Below, one piece after another: positions 34,195 through 44,947 of a stretch of 64,000 nt of DNA. The stretch is from Anthopleura xanthogrammica. Its lineage: Eukaryota > Cnidaria > Anthozoa > Actiniaria > Actiniidae. The number at the start of each line of letters is the position of its first letter. The stretch's first letter is position 1. A program made the position numbers and the translations under genes. The notes under the pieces were generated by a model. The model had not been told where the DNA came from. It searched no databases and saw nothing but the letters and a program-made list of their open reading frames with translations. The stretch lies in contig OZ025219.1 in assembly GCA_964019055.1 (NCBI GenBank), forward strand, positions 2,851,166 through 2,915,165, written 5' to 3'.

Positions 34195-35185
34195 GTCGGC
34201 TGGCAACATCTTATACAACTCCTTATTAATTAAAACAACACAAGACTCGAAAAACAAATAAGATAGAACAACTAGTCAAAGAACAACGGGAAAGTGACAA
34301 ATATCCTTTTCAGAGCTGTAAAAATGTAATATGGTTTTAACAGAACTGTCTCTGCAATTCAAATTGTAAGACAATTTAATAAGGTTCCACAAAGCTATTG
34401 ACTTTCCCAAAGCAGTATATTTGCCATTGGATATGTATAGAATACCCAGGTCAATTAAACAGTAGACTTAGACCTTACAGGAATATTTCGTGGTTATATA
34501 TTGGCTTCGCAGGAAGACATTTTTCAAAGTAGGTACTTATCGAAAAATACTGTCATGTTTGATGAAATAGAAACCAATTACAGAAATAACTTAGTGACAT
34601 TTATTACATGCCCTTCGGTCACCAAAGACGTTTTTTTAATAAATGAATATTATAGAAGCACTATAAAGTGTCTTTCTTTTGCTTAATCTTCGAGAGATTT
34701 AACACAAACGCTTGCAGCTGCAACAGCTGAGCTGACAAATGTAGTTCTAGTTTAGTTTTAACTTTATTCTTGAATTAGCTCTGGATCTGATGTACTTGTA
34801 GGAGTTTAGGTACGGGCTCGAGAGACAAGAAAAAAGCCGTTAAACAATGGATCACCTAGTGAAGATTATTTTTCTGGTGAGTCTACCTTAAAATACTTTA
34901 TCAGGTTTAAATAAAACAAAAATGCAAAGGTGTTATATAGATTGTAGATTGTATATTGTACGGCAGATCATAGTCCAATGGAGCTAGCAGAGCAACTAGA
35001 TGTTTATAGTTCTGTCCTTCTATATTTCATTCCACAATGATATTGATAAATAGTCATTTTATTGTTGTTGAAGTTATTTTTAAAAAGATGAAGAGGGTGT
35101 ATTGTTGACAACATTTTCTTCATTGACTCAACTGAATTTCAAGTTACAAACAAACAAACAAAGATTGATCAATCAAAAAAAGAAA
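34195..35185 (+). repeat. Segmental duplication, copy B (partner 5832-6890)
   Basis: Same orientation as copy A, 28.4 kb apart. It lacks the AT tract of copy A and shows scattered substitutions and indels that increase toward its right end. Confidence 0.8.
34779..34876 (+). pseudogene. Disrupted partner of the kinesin-like exon segment
   Basis: Aligned to 6457-6554 without gaps and with the same acceptor and donor context. AAG has become TAG (in-frame stop) and the remaining changes (Pro to Arg, Glu to Lys, Asn to Tyr, Val to Phe) all alter residues, so this copy is not under coding constraint. Confidence 0.4.
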
Positions 35186-35204
35186 TAGAGGGCGCCTGTT
35201 GAAA

Positions 35205-35310
35205 AGATCTTTCACGAGTGAGCACAGCGAACAAGTGAGAGATTTTCAACACTCGAAGATTAAATTCGTATCCCCAAGCGTCTATGTAATCTTCTGTTTA
35301 TTGTATAATT
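35205..35310. mobile_element. Half-copy of the intron 11 palindrome family
   Basis: CACGAGTGAGCACAGCGAAC, AAGTGAGAGAT, CAACACTCGAAGAT and ATGTAATCTTCTGTTTATTG match the arm end of 18815-19490. Confidence 0.65.
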
Positions 35311-35493
35311 TTATGGTAAAACTAGTCACGAAATACGGAACGGCGTTTCAGTTTTTATTTAACACCATTATCAAGCTCAAAATGATATGAAAGATGTTCT
35401 ACCTAGACATTATTGTATCAGTAATTATCAATGAAAAAGAAAATAAAGTTTTTCGAGTTTTTTTCTGCTATAAGAAGTATGTAACCATAGTGA

Positions 35494-35544
35494 CGATATT
35501 TTCATATGTGAAAATAACATGTTATTTTCACATGTGAAAATATC
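35494..35544. repeat. 24-bp inverted repeat
   Basis: GATATTTTCATATGTGAAAA and TAAC, then GTTATTTTCACATGTGAAAA and TATC, with a 3-nt spacer. One mismatch. Confidence 0.8.
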
Positions 35545-37017
35545 AAATTTTTGAAATAAAGAAATATAGGTATTTCATTGATAATCATATAATAATATAT
35601 TATATTTTTATATCTGAAAACTTGGAAGCCATATCTTGAGTAGTTTCGGGAGATAAAAAATTGAGTTGGAAAAGAGCGAAATTTATAAAATATAAAACTA
35701 ATAAATTGTACCAAACAACAGGACATTATCTTATATAAAAAAAAGTTCAATTCCTGGAATATAGAAAACGTATTGTTTAGGTACACCATTATGCCGCTCT
35801 GACGTCACGGGAAAATTTCTTGGAAATAGTTACCACTAGCCATACATTTCACGTTAATTTTTCCAAAATTTAAAACATAATTATAAAAGAAATGAACAAA
35901 AACTGATAACAAAACTAAAATCTTATATCAAGCTGAGGACTGATATATTTTCAAATTTTCAGTAGTTGAATAACTCAATATATATTTTCTTTGATATATT
36001 TATGCATATTATTTAATTAGTTTGTTGCTCGATTTATGCTAATGTGGCAAAATGATAGAATGACGTCATCAAAGATCGCCCAATCAGTACTAGTCAAAAA
36101 ATATGTATAAAAGTATCCAGACCTTGTCCCTAAATCCTTCAGTTGTGTGCACTTAATTAAGCGAATCACACGAAAAATGCAGATAAACAGTATGGATTGC
36201 TTAAGAAAATGGTATTTTAGCCGATGAAAAACGTACGGCTTGGTGCTCAAATTTCAACATGACGTTGACAGAAATTATAAAATTGTAGTAGTAAGTATTA
36301 ATTTGTTTTGGTTCATCCGGTACAGATACTGATGGCTGTTAAACACAACCTTGGGGAAGGTCAGTAAAACAAAAACAGCGACAACAACGACAACAATAAC
36401 ATGCAAATAACCCTCGACACAATATTTACTCATTGAGATGCACAGCTGTCTGGTTTTACCAAATAAGGCGTGTAAAAGCTCGTTCGGAAGCAAAAAAAAA
36501 AAATGTGGCCAGAGCGACACGCGTGAAAAACGTCTGCGCATGCTCTAAGTTCGTATGCAAATTAGTCAAAAGTGTCTTCATGCTATTGTAAAATGGCAAA
36601 ATATGCAAATTTGACTTTCACACTTGCCTGAAAAATAGTCTTTACAAAATGCCCAAACTTAAAGTCAGTTCTTGAAACTTAAGGCTAATTCTTTCATATT
36701 GTCTTTATTAATACAGTATCTTGGTTCAACAAAAGTATACCCACGAAATGTTTTGTAGACTCGGAGAAAACAAGCATTTATTTTCTCACTAAAACTCTTG
36801 GAAATTCTTGGAATACGTGCGGAAAAGCACGCGTGCATAAACGTTTATCTCTAGTGTCGGCCAGAGCAGCATGATATTATAAAGCATAAATAGTAAGAAA
36901 GGCCTATAGCCACTGTTAAAAAAAACAATGTGGCCAGCTTAGGTTACTGACTGAAGATACTTGAATGTATTGTGTTACAATTCCGCGTCTAAACATTTCA
37001 AACTGATATTATAAACT
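35545..37017. other. AT-rich intergenic stretch before the PLAT gene
   Basis: No exon with clear coding character is visible. The missing 5' exon(s) of the PLAT gene may be here or upstream. A TGACGTCA element at 36062 is the only promoter-like motif noted. Confidence 0.4.
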
Positions 37018-37030
37018 ATGCTCCTTCCAG

Positions 37031-40000
37031 CAGAAAGTGACGTCTTCGATGTGAGGATCTTCACCAACGAGATTCACAATAAAAGTAAAGATGCTTCGGT
37101 TCTGGTCAAAATATATGGAAGCCTTGGCGAAACTGCGAGTTGTAGTATCCCTTCCACTTCTAGTTGGCCTGAACCTACTTCTCATTTTGGAGAAATTGGG
37201 TGAGTAGTTCATGCATGAGGACAAAACAAAGTAAACCAGTGAAGGATCAAAGAACCCCAAAAGGGGGAGGGGGTGCGTAAAAACTTGGACGAGCCACACT
37301 GATTATAAGCACACTGACTTTCTGAATATTTCTTCGTGAAGTGCTTTATAGAGCTGTTAAGTTATGACGTATTTCCGGGTCAAACTGCTCACAAAAGCGA
37401 AAAATGTTCTCAATGAATTAACCTCCACCTGAAAAAGCTAGAACTTTGGACAAAAAAACCTGTCACGAAGTAAAAGTAAGAAAAGTCATTATAAAACTGC
37501 TTTTCGTTTTGGACCGAGAAGTTGTTTTTCTATACTGCACCGCCCATTTAGCGTAACGCTAGGATGTAGGACAGCGACAAAGGATGAATGCTAATAATAA
37601 GAGACTGGAAAAAACATCTGACCTGTTTTGAATTTTTTTAGACTTGATGTTTATAACGTGACTGTCACGCCAGCCATTGGATCCCCTAACAAGATACGAG
37701 TCACACAACGTGACCTTCTCAAGGAAATGAGCTGGCATTTGAACAAGGTTTGTAAGGACGCAAGGCATGGACGATGCGTATAACATAATAAAATACACTA
37801 AAAAAATGACCCGGAAGTTTTTACATGCATATATGTTATCTAACGGCCAGGAAATCTGGATAGAGAAAATCTGTGCCCGCGAGCAAAGGGTACAGGTCCG
37901 CGCCCGTTAATCATTTAAGTCTAGGGGCCGACTAACTTCTGACTTAGGTTTCGGCCAAGCTTCCTGATCAGTCATTATGGATAGCGGTGTCGGGGCTGAA
38001 ATCTCCGGCATAGCCGTAAATGCTTCGCGCTGCCATACCGTGATTCAGCACTGGGTGTGGAGGTATGGTCCTAAATAAAAACAATTCAATGGAATTATGC
38101 ATGGGAAGAATTTAGATGTCCAAGACAAATTTCTTACATTTTGACTTCATACATAAAACCAATTTGTGACATGAGTAGTTTTTATTTCAAATGTGTGATG
38201 ACGTCATCGCCACTTATGCAATTTTTTCAATGGCGTGATGACGTCATCACAATATACGACGTCAAATTCCAGGCCCTTTTATCGGTAAGTTATTCAGATT
38301 GACAGAGCCATAACTAAATGTGACACAAATCTCTTCCACAGGTGTTGATCATCGACTCGAAGGCATTTTATTACGAATTTCTCGTTAACGAATGGCTCAA
38401 TTCTTCAAGCACCTCAACAGGCGAAGTATCCCAGGAAGCGATTCTCTTTCGTAAGTTGACTTGTCCTTTTTTTCTTACTATAGCAATCGGAACTTTGAAC
38501 GACCAGAAACTAAAGGCTTTTTTGCTCGCGTACAATTTCTCTCTCAATTTGTCAACTTCTTGAAAAATTGTTGCAGGGTGTACAAGATTATAGTTAATAA
38601 ATGTGTTGCCTCTAACTTGAAAATATGAGGGTTTTTTCCTGACGTTTCCACTCAACTAGAGTGTTTGTGAATGATGTTTTTTTTTGTGTGTTCAAAGCGC
38701 GAGAAAAAGAATGCACAATATTATATATGTTAAAACTGTTCTGTTGCAACTTGTTTTGCGCAGAAAATTCTTCGGTCAAAGTTGCAAACAGCAGAAAGTA
38801 GTTTTATTTCTACTGCCATAAAAAGGCAAACAAAATTGAATAATAATATTTAAAAAAAAAAAAAAAAGAAAGATAAAAACACAGCGTATGTTACACGTAC
38901 AAAAAGCTCGTGCAGCCTGTAAAGAAAATTTCATAATATTTTAGAATTTATATATATAGGGGCTAGAAGGGGAATGAAACACCAACGAAAAACAACACTA
39001 CAAAAGTAGCTCGGGACACTATATGGGGCATACATGAAGTCTTAGCCTATATAGGCTTTACATGACATAATCTGACCATGTATTTGAAATACACGCACAG
39101 AAGATATGTTCTGCTTCTTAATTATGTATACTGTCAATCAACAGGCAAATATGGTGGCCCTAATTCCATTCAGTCAAAAGGTAAGCGGTAAGCTCTCCTT
39201 AATAGCGAAGCTAAAATAGAGATTAATAATAAAGTCGATGTGCATAGGATTCCTTTGACCGGTACCCAATTTTGGACAGCATCTTGCGCTTCTAGATTCA
39301 ACCGTACATATTACATCTATTGGTCTATTGCATGTTAATCATTTATTTCGCATAGAATATACCTAAGTCCATAATGGCGCACGGCCAAGTGAGTTGCATG
39401 GAAACGAGGCATCCAGGGCCAAATGCAAATTAACAATATGGCGTCTATGCAAAGTATACACTTGTTGATCAGACCAGAGGTTGTTTCAGGGTTCAATCTC
39501 TGAGTTAGCAGTGCCCTGACTTAGATAAGCCCAGAGGTTGTTTCAGGGTTCAATATGTTAGTTAGCAGTGCCCTGGCTTAGATCAGCCCAGAGGTTGTTT
39601 CAAAGTTTGAAAAATTCTGGAAATTGGAAAATTGGAAAATTTTCATTATGAATTTGATTGTGCTTAGCTGTCTAAGGGAGCTGATATAACACTCCATACT
39701 TGGCTAAATCGACGTGAAATAAAAAGTTTTCCTTCCATGTTATTTAGGATGTATTGGCAATGGCTCTAAAGTCTGGTACCGAGATATTATTAGTACCGCA
39801 TACCAGCCAGCCATAGTAACAAGCCTCAACGCCATCAATGCTACTTTAGCAACATCCAGCGGTCATATCGTCACAGTTTCTCGCAACCAACAGTACGACG
39901 GTAGTTCCAGTCCTCTAGTTATTAATGATGATTGGTTGAAATTAACAATGGCACTAAATGATAATTTCATTGCTGTATTCAATCGAACGGATGAGTTGTA

Positions 40001-41453
40001 TTTTGGGATATCTACATATGTTTCCAGCAAGTAAGTACTGCACATGCGCAACAAGAATACTTCTATTTAGGGGTCACTTTGTACCACTTCAGATCATCAT
40101 ACATTCTTTATACTAAATACTCATAGACCCCTTGCACCACGTTGGAATGCAGCTCAATTTGGAGGGCAAAGCAATATGTTCCAATTCTTAGGAGATTAAA
40201 ATTCTTTTGTTTTGCTCACCAACTTGAGCTGCTCTGACGTCACGTGAAAGGGGTCTATACATTTTTGTATGACTTCTTTATTTTTGGAGAACTCATCTAA
40301 CAGCGGTCAACAAGACAATCAATTCTCAAGCGAACGAGACAAATTCTGAAATGAGGAAACACTGCCTCCTTTCCCCCAATCTGTAAATATTCATTTCCTC
40401 ACATCTCATTATATTCTTTTTTTTATTAAGGTCCTTGACAACGTTGATATCAGACCAGAAATATACTTGGCAGCATTTCATGTTCCACATATACTATACT
40501 GGTAGCATTAAAGACAACCATGTTCGTGGTGGAGGCATCAGAAAAGTCAACAAAATATCCACTTCTTTTTGTAATGATCGTAAGTAGAATAGGACCGGTA
40601 ATAGTAAAGTTTGCTAATAAACTACCGTATGAATGTGTGCATGTGTATTGGATGGGGGCTTTCTTTACCGGTTAAACCCTGGGTTCATAGACTGTAGACA
40701 CTGTTATGGTGCTATCTCTCACAACTGGATCGCAGTCCCCTACACAGTTCCCTGCGCCATCTTGAATGGTAGCCGTGCTTTTGCAACGAATCGAAACATG
40801 AGGTAACCTTGCAATGATAAAGAGACCTGTGAATAATTGGCCAAGGTGTTAAAAAGGTATCTATCATTACAAGGGTACCTCAATGCAAAAGCACGGCTAC
40901 CTTTCAAGATGGCGCAGGGAACTTTGAAGGGGGCTATTCTTGACTAACCTGCTTGTGAGTTGAGTTTGTTTGATGCGCTGTTCCTTTCCTTGTCATGACC
41001 GTTGTTTTTCGGTATCGTCAGTTTTATATATTCCTTCCTTCAAATTAAGCGAGTGGTATAGTAGAGTGTGGCGGAAACCTCGCAGAAGAAGCCATCCATG
41101 GGCAGTGATAGTTGTAAAATATGTTTAATTTATGGTAGCTGTTCAATTTTGTTTTCTTAGAGGACCCTGACGATCAAGCTGACCCTCACGCATTGGAAGT
41201 CCTCTATACCTGTAAAAACTCAGAGCAGAAGATTGCAGGTCAAGTGATTGCAAGTCTAGACGCCCGCGATGTAATGCACTGCGGTATGCTTTGTTCCAGA
41301 CAAGCGCAGTGCGTCTCGTTCAGTTTCTGTGACTCGTCAAATACTTCATGCAACTCCTTTCCGTCAAACTGTGAGCTCAATAATTCTAAATATGAACAGA
41401 AAAGCAAAAGAGGAGACAATTTTAAATTTTGTGTTCTTCTGAGAAAATTTTAG
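37031..41453 (+). CDS. PLAT-domain protein with C-terminal PAN/apple-like Cys-rich domain; 5' end uncertain
   Basis: Six exons with matching phases: 37031-37199, 37642-37747, 38342-38450, 39748-40030, 40431-40579 and 41161-41453, ending TAG (368 aa). Exons 1-3 form a PLAT/LH2 beta-sandwich (DVFDVRIFTNE, ASVLVKIYGSLGET, WHLNKVLIIDS, FLVNEWL). Exons 4-5 encode an unrecognised ~145-aa region rich in N-glycosylation sites (NATLATSSGH, FNRTDELYFG). The last exon has eight Cys in a PAN/apple-like spacing (CGMLCSRQAQC, SFSFCD). Exon 1 starts in phase 1 after a good acceptor, so an upstream exon, probably with a signal peptide, is expected. An ATG at 37018 is in frame and would give 373 aa without a signal peptide. 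The protein is probably extracellular; function unknown. Confidence 0.75.
37890..38080 (+). mobile_element. Dispersed repeat (inverted copy at 55010-55200)
   Basis: CCGACTAACTTCTGACTTAG, CATTATGGATAGCGGTGTCG and AAATCTCCGGCATAGCC reappear, diverged and inverted, at 55010-55200. It lies in intron 2 of the PLAT gene. Confidence 0.7.
38203..38243. promoter_or_regulatory. Paired CRE-like palindromes
   Basis: GATGACGTCATC occurs twice about 38 bp apart, each containing the full TGACGTCA CREB/ATF site. It is intronic in the PLAT gene. It may be regulatory or part of a repeat. Confidence 0.35.
39474..39601. repeat. 57-bp tandem repeat, 2.2 copies
   Basis: CCAGAGGTTGTTTCAGGGTT starts at 39474 and 39531, and a diverged form starts at 39588. 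Intron 3 of the PLAT gene. Confidence 0.9.
40133..40258. mobile_element. ATAGACCCCTT MITE, copy 2
   Basis: One end reads ATAGACCCCTTGCACCACGT and the other is the inverted ATAGACCCCTTTCACGTGAC, so here the two ends differ beyond the first 11 bp, unlike copy 1. Intron 4 of the PLAT gene. Confidence 0.85.
40734..40935. mobile_element. ~200-bp palindromic MITE (GCGCCATCTTGAA family), copy 1
   Basis: AGTTCCCTGCGCCATCTTGA and TAGCCGTGCTTTTGCA recur inverted at the right end. The centre contains TTGGCCAAGGTGTTAAAAAG. Copies 2 and 3 are at 45555-45771 and 52260-52452. Confidence 0.85.
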
Positions 41454-42089
41454 ATATATATAGGCGAATTTTTGTTTACAATAATTTGCTCATTAGCATA
41501 CGGTGTTAATTCAAGAAAATTACAAACCGAATCCAAAACTTAAAACTCCTTATTGATATAAGTAATCTACAACATTTTTAGCTCTTTACATGCAATACTT
41601 TCCGAGATATCAGCTTTCAAATTACTTGGTAGCAAAAACACTAATGAGCCTATACATTTTCTGTAAAATTTAGAGCTTTTTAAACCGCTTCACGCAAAAT
41701 ATATTTCATGTGTCAAGCTCAATTTTTTAGAATAAGCTAATTTTATCTTGCTCTTTCGATGTTCAGAACGGATTTGGTGTAAATTTGGCTAAAAAGTGAA
41801 ACTCCTATGCTAATGAAGCGAAATGTCAACATTGACGTCAGCAAAGATCTGTCAGTACGGTAGCAAAGTACTAATGTAACAGAGTTTTTCTCATATACAC
41901 TTATTACAAAAACGAATCAATAGCTTCCAATTCTCTTGTTCTTGATTTGCAGCGACGTTCAAAATCTTCAGAGCAGTTTTAAGCGTCTTTCTACTGAATA
42001 ACATGAAGCAGCGCATGAACATTCCATGTTTACCATAACTAGATACATCTAATTAATTAACTTACTTCCCATGTGAACTAAATACTAGA

Positions 42090-42300
42090 ATTTCAGCAAA
42101 AAAGTACCCCTTTTATATACCTTTTTGCCTGAAAAGGTACCCCTTTCATATGCCTTTGAAGAAAATCTACCCCTTGTTATACCAAAACTCACAAATTTCC
42201 ACCCCTTTTCTATACTTGCGGCCTGAAAAAAGTACCCCTTTCGGGCGAGCATCCCTGTATAGTCCATTATAGGGAGTACCCCCCCCCCCCCTCCCACCCC
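42090..42300 (-). mobile_element. Inverted copy of the GGGAGTACTCCCTATA repeat
   Basis: The minus strand begins GGGGGGTACTCCCTATAATG and repeats AAAGGGGTAC and TTTCAGG blocks as at 11262-11715. A C tract follows the end. Confidence 0.65.
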
Positions 42301-42658
42301 TCCGGGTCGCAACTTTCCGTCGAGTGTTCACTAACTAACTGTATTTCGTATTGTATTAAGACTTTGCATGAGCTGGGTGTATCACGTCAAGCGGAATCGA
42401 TTTGAGCGTTTTTTTAATTTAGCTTCGAATAACTAAAGCTTTGATTACTGGAACAGTAGAAATATACTTGTAAATAAATATATTTATAGCATAGTTATTT
42501 GTATATTTAAATAAAGCATATCCAACATATGTCATATACAGTCAGAAAGACTGATATAGAAGGGATATATTAAAATGCTGATGTACACTCAAGGTGTTCT
42601 TTTTGGCGAAAGCTATACCTCGATTTTTTAAAAGTCAAAAAAATGCGTGGTGTTATTT

Positions 42659-42962
42659 ACAGCGCTTTTTATAATTGTGCGACCTAACCGACTTCAGGCG
42701 TCTAGATCTGGCGTTTTGGCTTCCATCAATAAAGCTACAACGGGCCGAATTCATTCCGATAGCGAGCGATAAAGAAATCCCCGTGTGAAAATGGTTGTTG
42801 AATTGCGGGAATTTCTCGATAGCCATTTTCGCATAGGATTTCTTTATCGCTCGTGATCGGAATGAACTCGGCCCGTCGTAGTTTGATTGACGGAAGCCAA
42901 AACGCCAGACGACTGGGGTTGGTTATGTCGCGATTGCATAATTATGAACTGAGCGCTGTACA
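42659..42962. mobile_element. Large fold-back MITE
   Basis: Arms of about 130 bp: GGCGTTTTGGCTTCCATCAA, CAACGGGCCGAATTCATTCC and GCGAGCGATAAAGAAATCC recur inverted to the right of CCATTTTCGCAT. Confidence 0.85.
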
Positions 42963-43497
42963 TAGGTCAAGAAATCTAGTAAAGATCGACTTTTCTGGTC
43001 TTGGATTGTGTTATCACAGAGCCAGAATCGGTGTACTTTTTACCGGCTAGTGAATAAATGTGGTCTTGATAATTTCATGTTGCTGCTATGTGCAGTTTTT
43101 CAACCGCTTTCGTGAGAGGATTAATATACAGTCTTTTTCCATGTTTGACTTGGTGACCTTTTTCTCATAAACAACTGACATCAAACTGGAAGAAAAAAAA
43201 GGAATTCAAGATAATAATGAGTCAGGGTTTTATCATACCAGATGGGATCAAGTGCCATCAAATTAAAGAAAGGAAAGCACTTATTATACAGCTTTTTAAA
43301 AAAAAGGTTGGTGAAGGTTTTAATGCATGTTGCTTGTCACATCCCAGCCTGAAATGCACGAAGGACGATGTGAATTCAATCAGTACAAGGTCATGACAAC
43401 AATATGGAATTTTCCCAAACTTTGTCTGCATGTTTCATTTTGCAGCATATTTTCTTCTGTGCTGACATTATTTGCATATGAATAAATTTCAAACCTG

Positions 43498-44662
43498 ACA
43501 TGCAACATGCAACATGCAACATGCAACATGCAACATGCAACATGCAACATGCAACATGCAACATGCAACATGCAACATGCAACATGCAACATGCAACATG
43601 CAACATGCAACATGCAACATGCAACATGCAACATGCAACATGCAACATGCAACATGCAACATGCAACATGCAACATGCAACATGCAACATGCAACATGCA
43701 ACATGCAACATGCAACATGCAACATGCAACATGCAACATGCAACATGCAACATGCAACATGCAACATGCAACATGCAACATGCAACATGCAACATGCAAC
43801 ATGCAACATGCAACATGCAACATGCAACATGCAACATGCAACATGCAACATGCAACATGCAACATGCAACATGCAACATGCAACATGCAACATGCAACAT
43901 GCAACATGCAACATGCAACATGCAACATGCAACATGCAACATGCAACATGCCGCATGCAACATGCAACATGCAACATGCAACATGCAACATGCAACATGC
44001 AACATGCAACATGCAACATGCAACATGCAACATGCAACATGCAACATGCAACATGCAACATGCAACATGCAACATGCAACATGCAACATGCAACATGCAA
44101 CATGCAACATGCAACATGCAACATGCAACATGCAACATGCAACATGCAACATGCAACATGCAACATGCAACATGCAACATGCAACATGCAACATGCAACA
44201 TGCAACATGCAACATGCAACATGCAACATGCCGCATGCAACATGCAACATGCAACATGCAACATGCAACATGCAACATGCAACATGCAACATGCAACATG
44301 CAACATGCAACATGCAACATGCAACATGCAACATGCAACATGCAACATGCAACATGCAACATGCAACATGCAACATGCAACATGCAACATGCAACATGCA
44401 ACATGCAACATGCAACATGCAACATGCAACATGCAACATGCAACATGCAACATGCAACATGCAACATGCAACATGCAACATGCAACATGCAACATGCAAC
44501 ATGCAACATGCAACATGCAACATGCAACATGCAACATGCAACATGCAACATGCAACATGCAACATGCAACATGCAACATGCAACATGCAACATGCAACAT
44601 GCAACATGCAACATGCAACATGCAACATGCAACATGCAACATGCAACATGCAACATGCAACA
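43498..44662. repeat. Heptamer satellite (CAACATG)n, ~166 units
   Basis: About 1165 bp of an almost invariant 7-bp unit. The only changes are two identical variant units (ATGCCGCATG in place of ATGCAACATG) exactly 280 bp (40 units) apart. Because 7 is not a multiple of 3, all frames read as long heptapeptide ORFs, which are artefacts. Confidence 0.98.
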
Positions 44663-44717
44663 ACATCTTTGGATACCGGAACTTCTCGTAATACAATTTA
44701 ATATGAAACGATAATAC

Positions 44718-44753
44718 AACGTTTTGAAGTCTGCATGACTTCATCATCAGGTA
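44718..44753 (-). ncRNA. Degenerate hammerhead-like core
   Basis: The minus strand reads CTGATGA, then the perfect stem TGAAGTC/GACTTCA with an ATGCA loop, then AAAC where GAAAC would be required. This arrangement is known at ends of Penelope-like elements; here it looks inactive. Confidence 0.3.
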
Positions 44754-44947
44754 GTGATAGAAAGAAACAGAGTTACTTAGCGTTAAAGCTAGAATCTGTA
44801 TAAGAATGCTAAATTAAAATTATTTTTTTTGCACGAAGTGAGTCTGACTGTGTGTTCAATGATGGCTTTCGATCATCCTTAACCTTAAACCTTAAACAAA
44901 ATATTTATCAACCTTTTTTGGAATAGCTGTATATAAGACGACATTTT

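Larger units (their letters stand above)
41454..43285. other. Intergenic between PLAT gene and heptamer element, with two repeats
   Basis: Contains the repeat at 42090-42300 and the palindromic MITE at 42659-42962. No further coding exon is supported. The 3' UTR of the PLAT gene must start at 41454. Confidence 0.5.
43286..44932. mobile_element. TIR element bearing the CAACATG heptamer array
   Basis: The left end ATACAGCTTTTTAAAAAAAA plus GGTTGGTGAAGG and the right end CAACCTTTTTTGGAATAGCT plus GTAT are inverted repeats of the family at 51577-51835. Between them lie conserved family sequence (GACAACAATATGGAATTTTC), the heptamer array, and a TGAAGTC/GACTTCA hairpin segment. Related copies without the array are about 260 bp. 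Confidence 0.7.

Noticed and set aside
43498..44662. CRISPR-like or short-spacer array
   Set aside because: There are no spacers; it is a continuous 7-bp tandem repeat in an animal genome.
43380..44747. Long ORFs of repeated heptapeptides (MLHVACC on one strand, MQHATCN on the other) in all frames
   Set aside because: They are the automatic product of a 7-bp satellite whose unit has no stop in any frame. There is no start context, domain or splice support.
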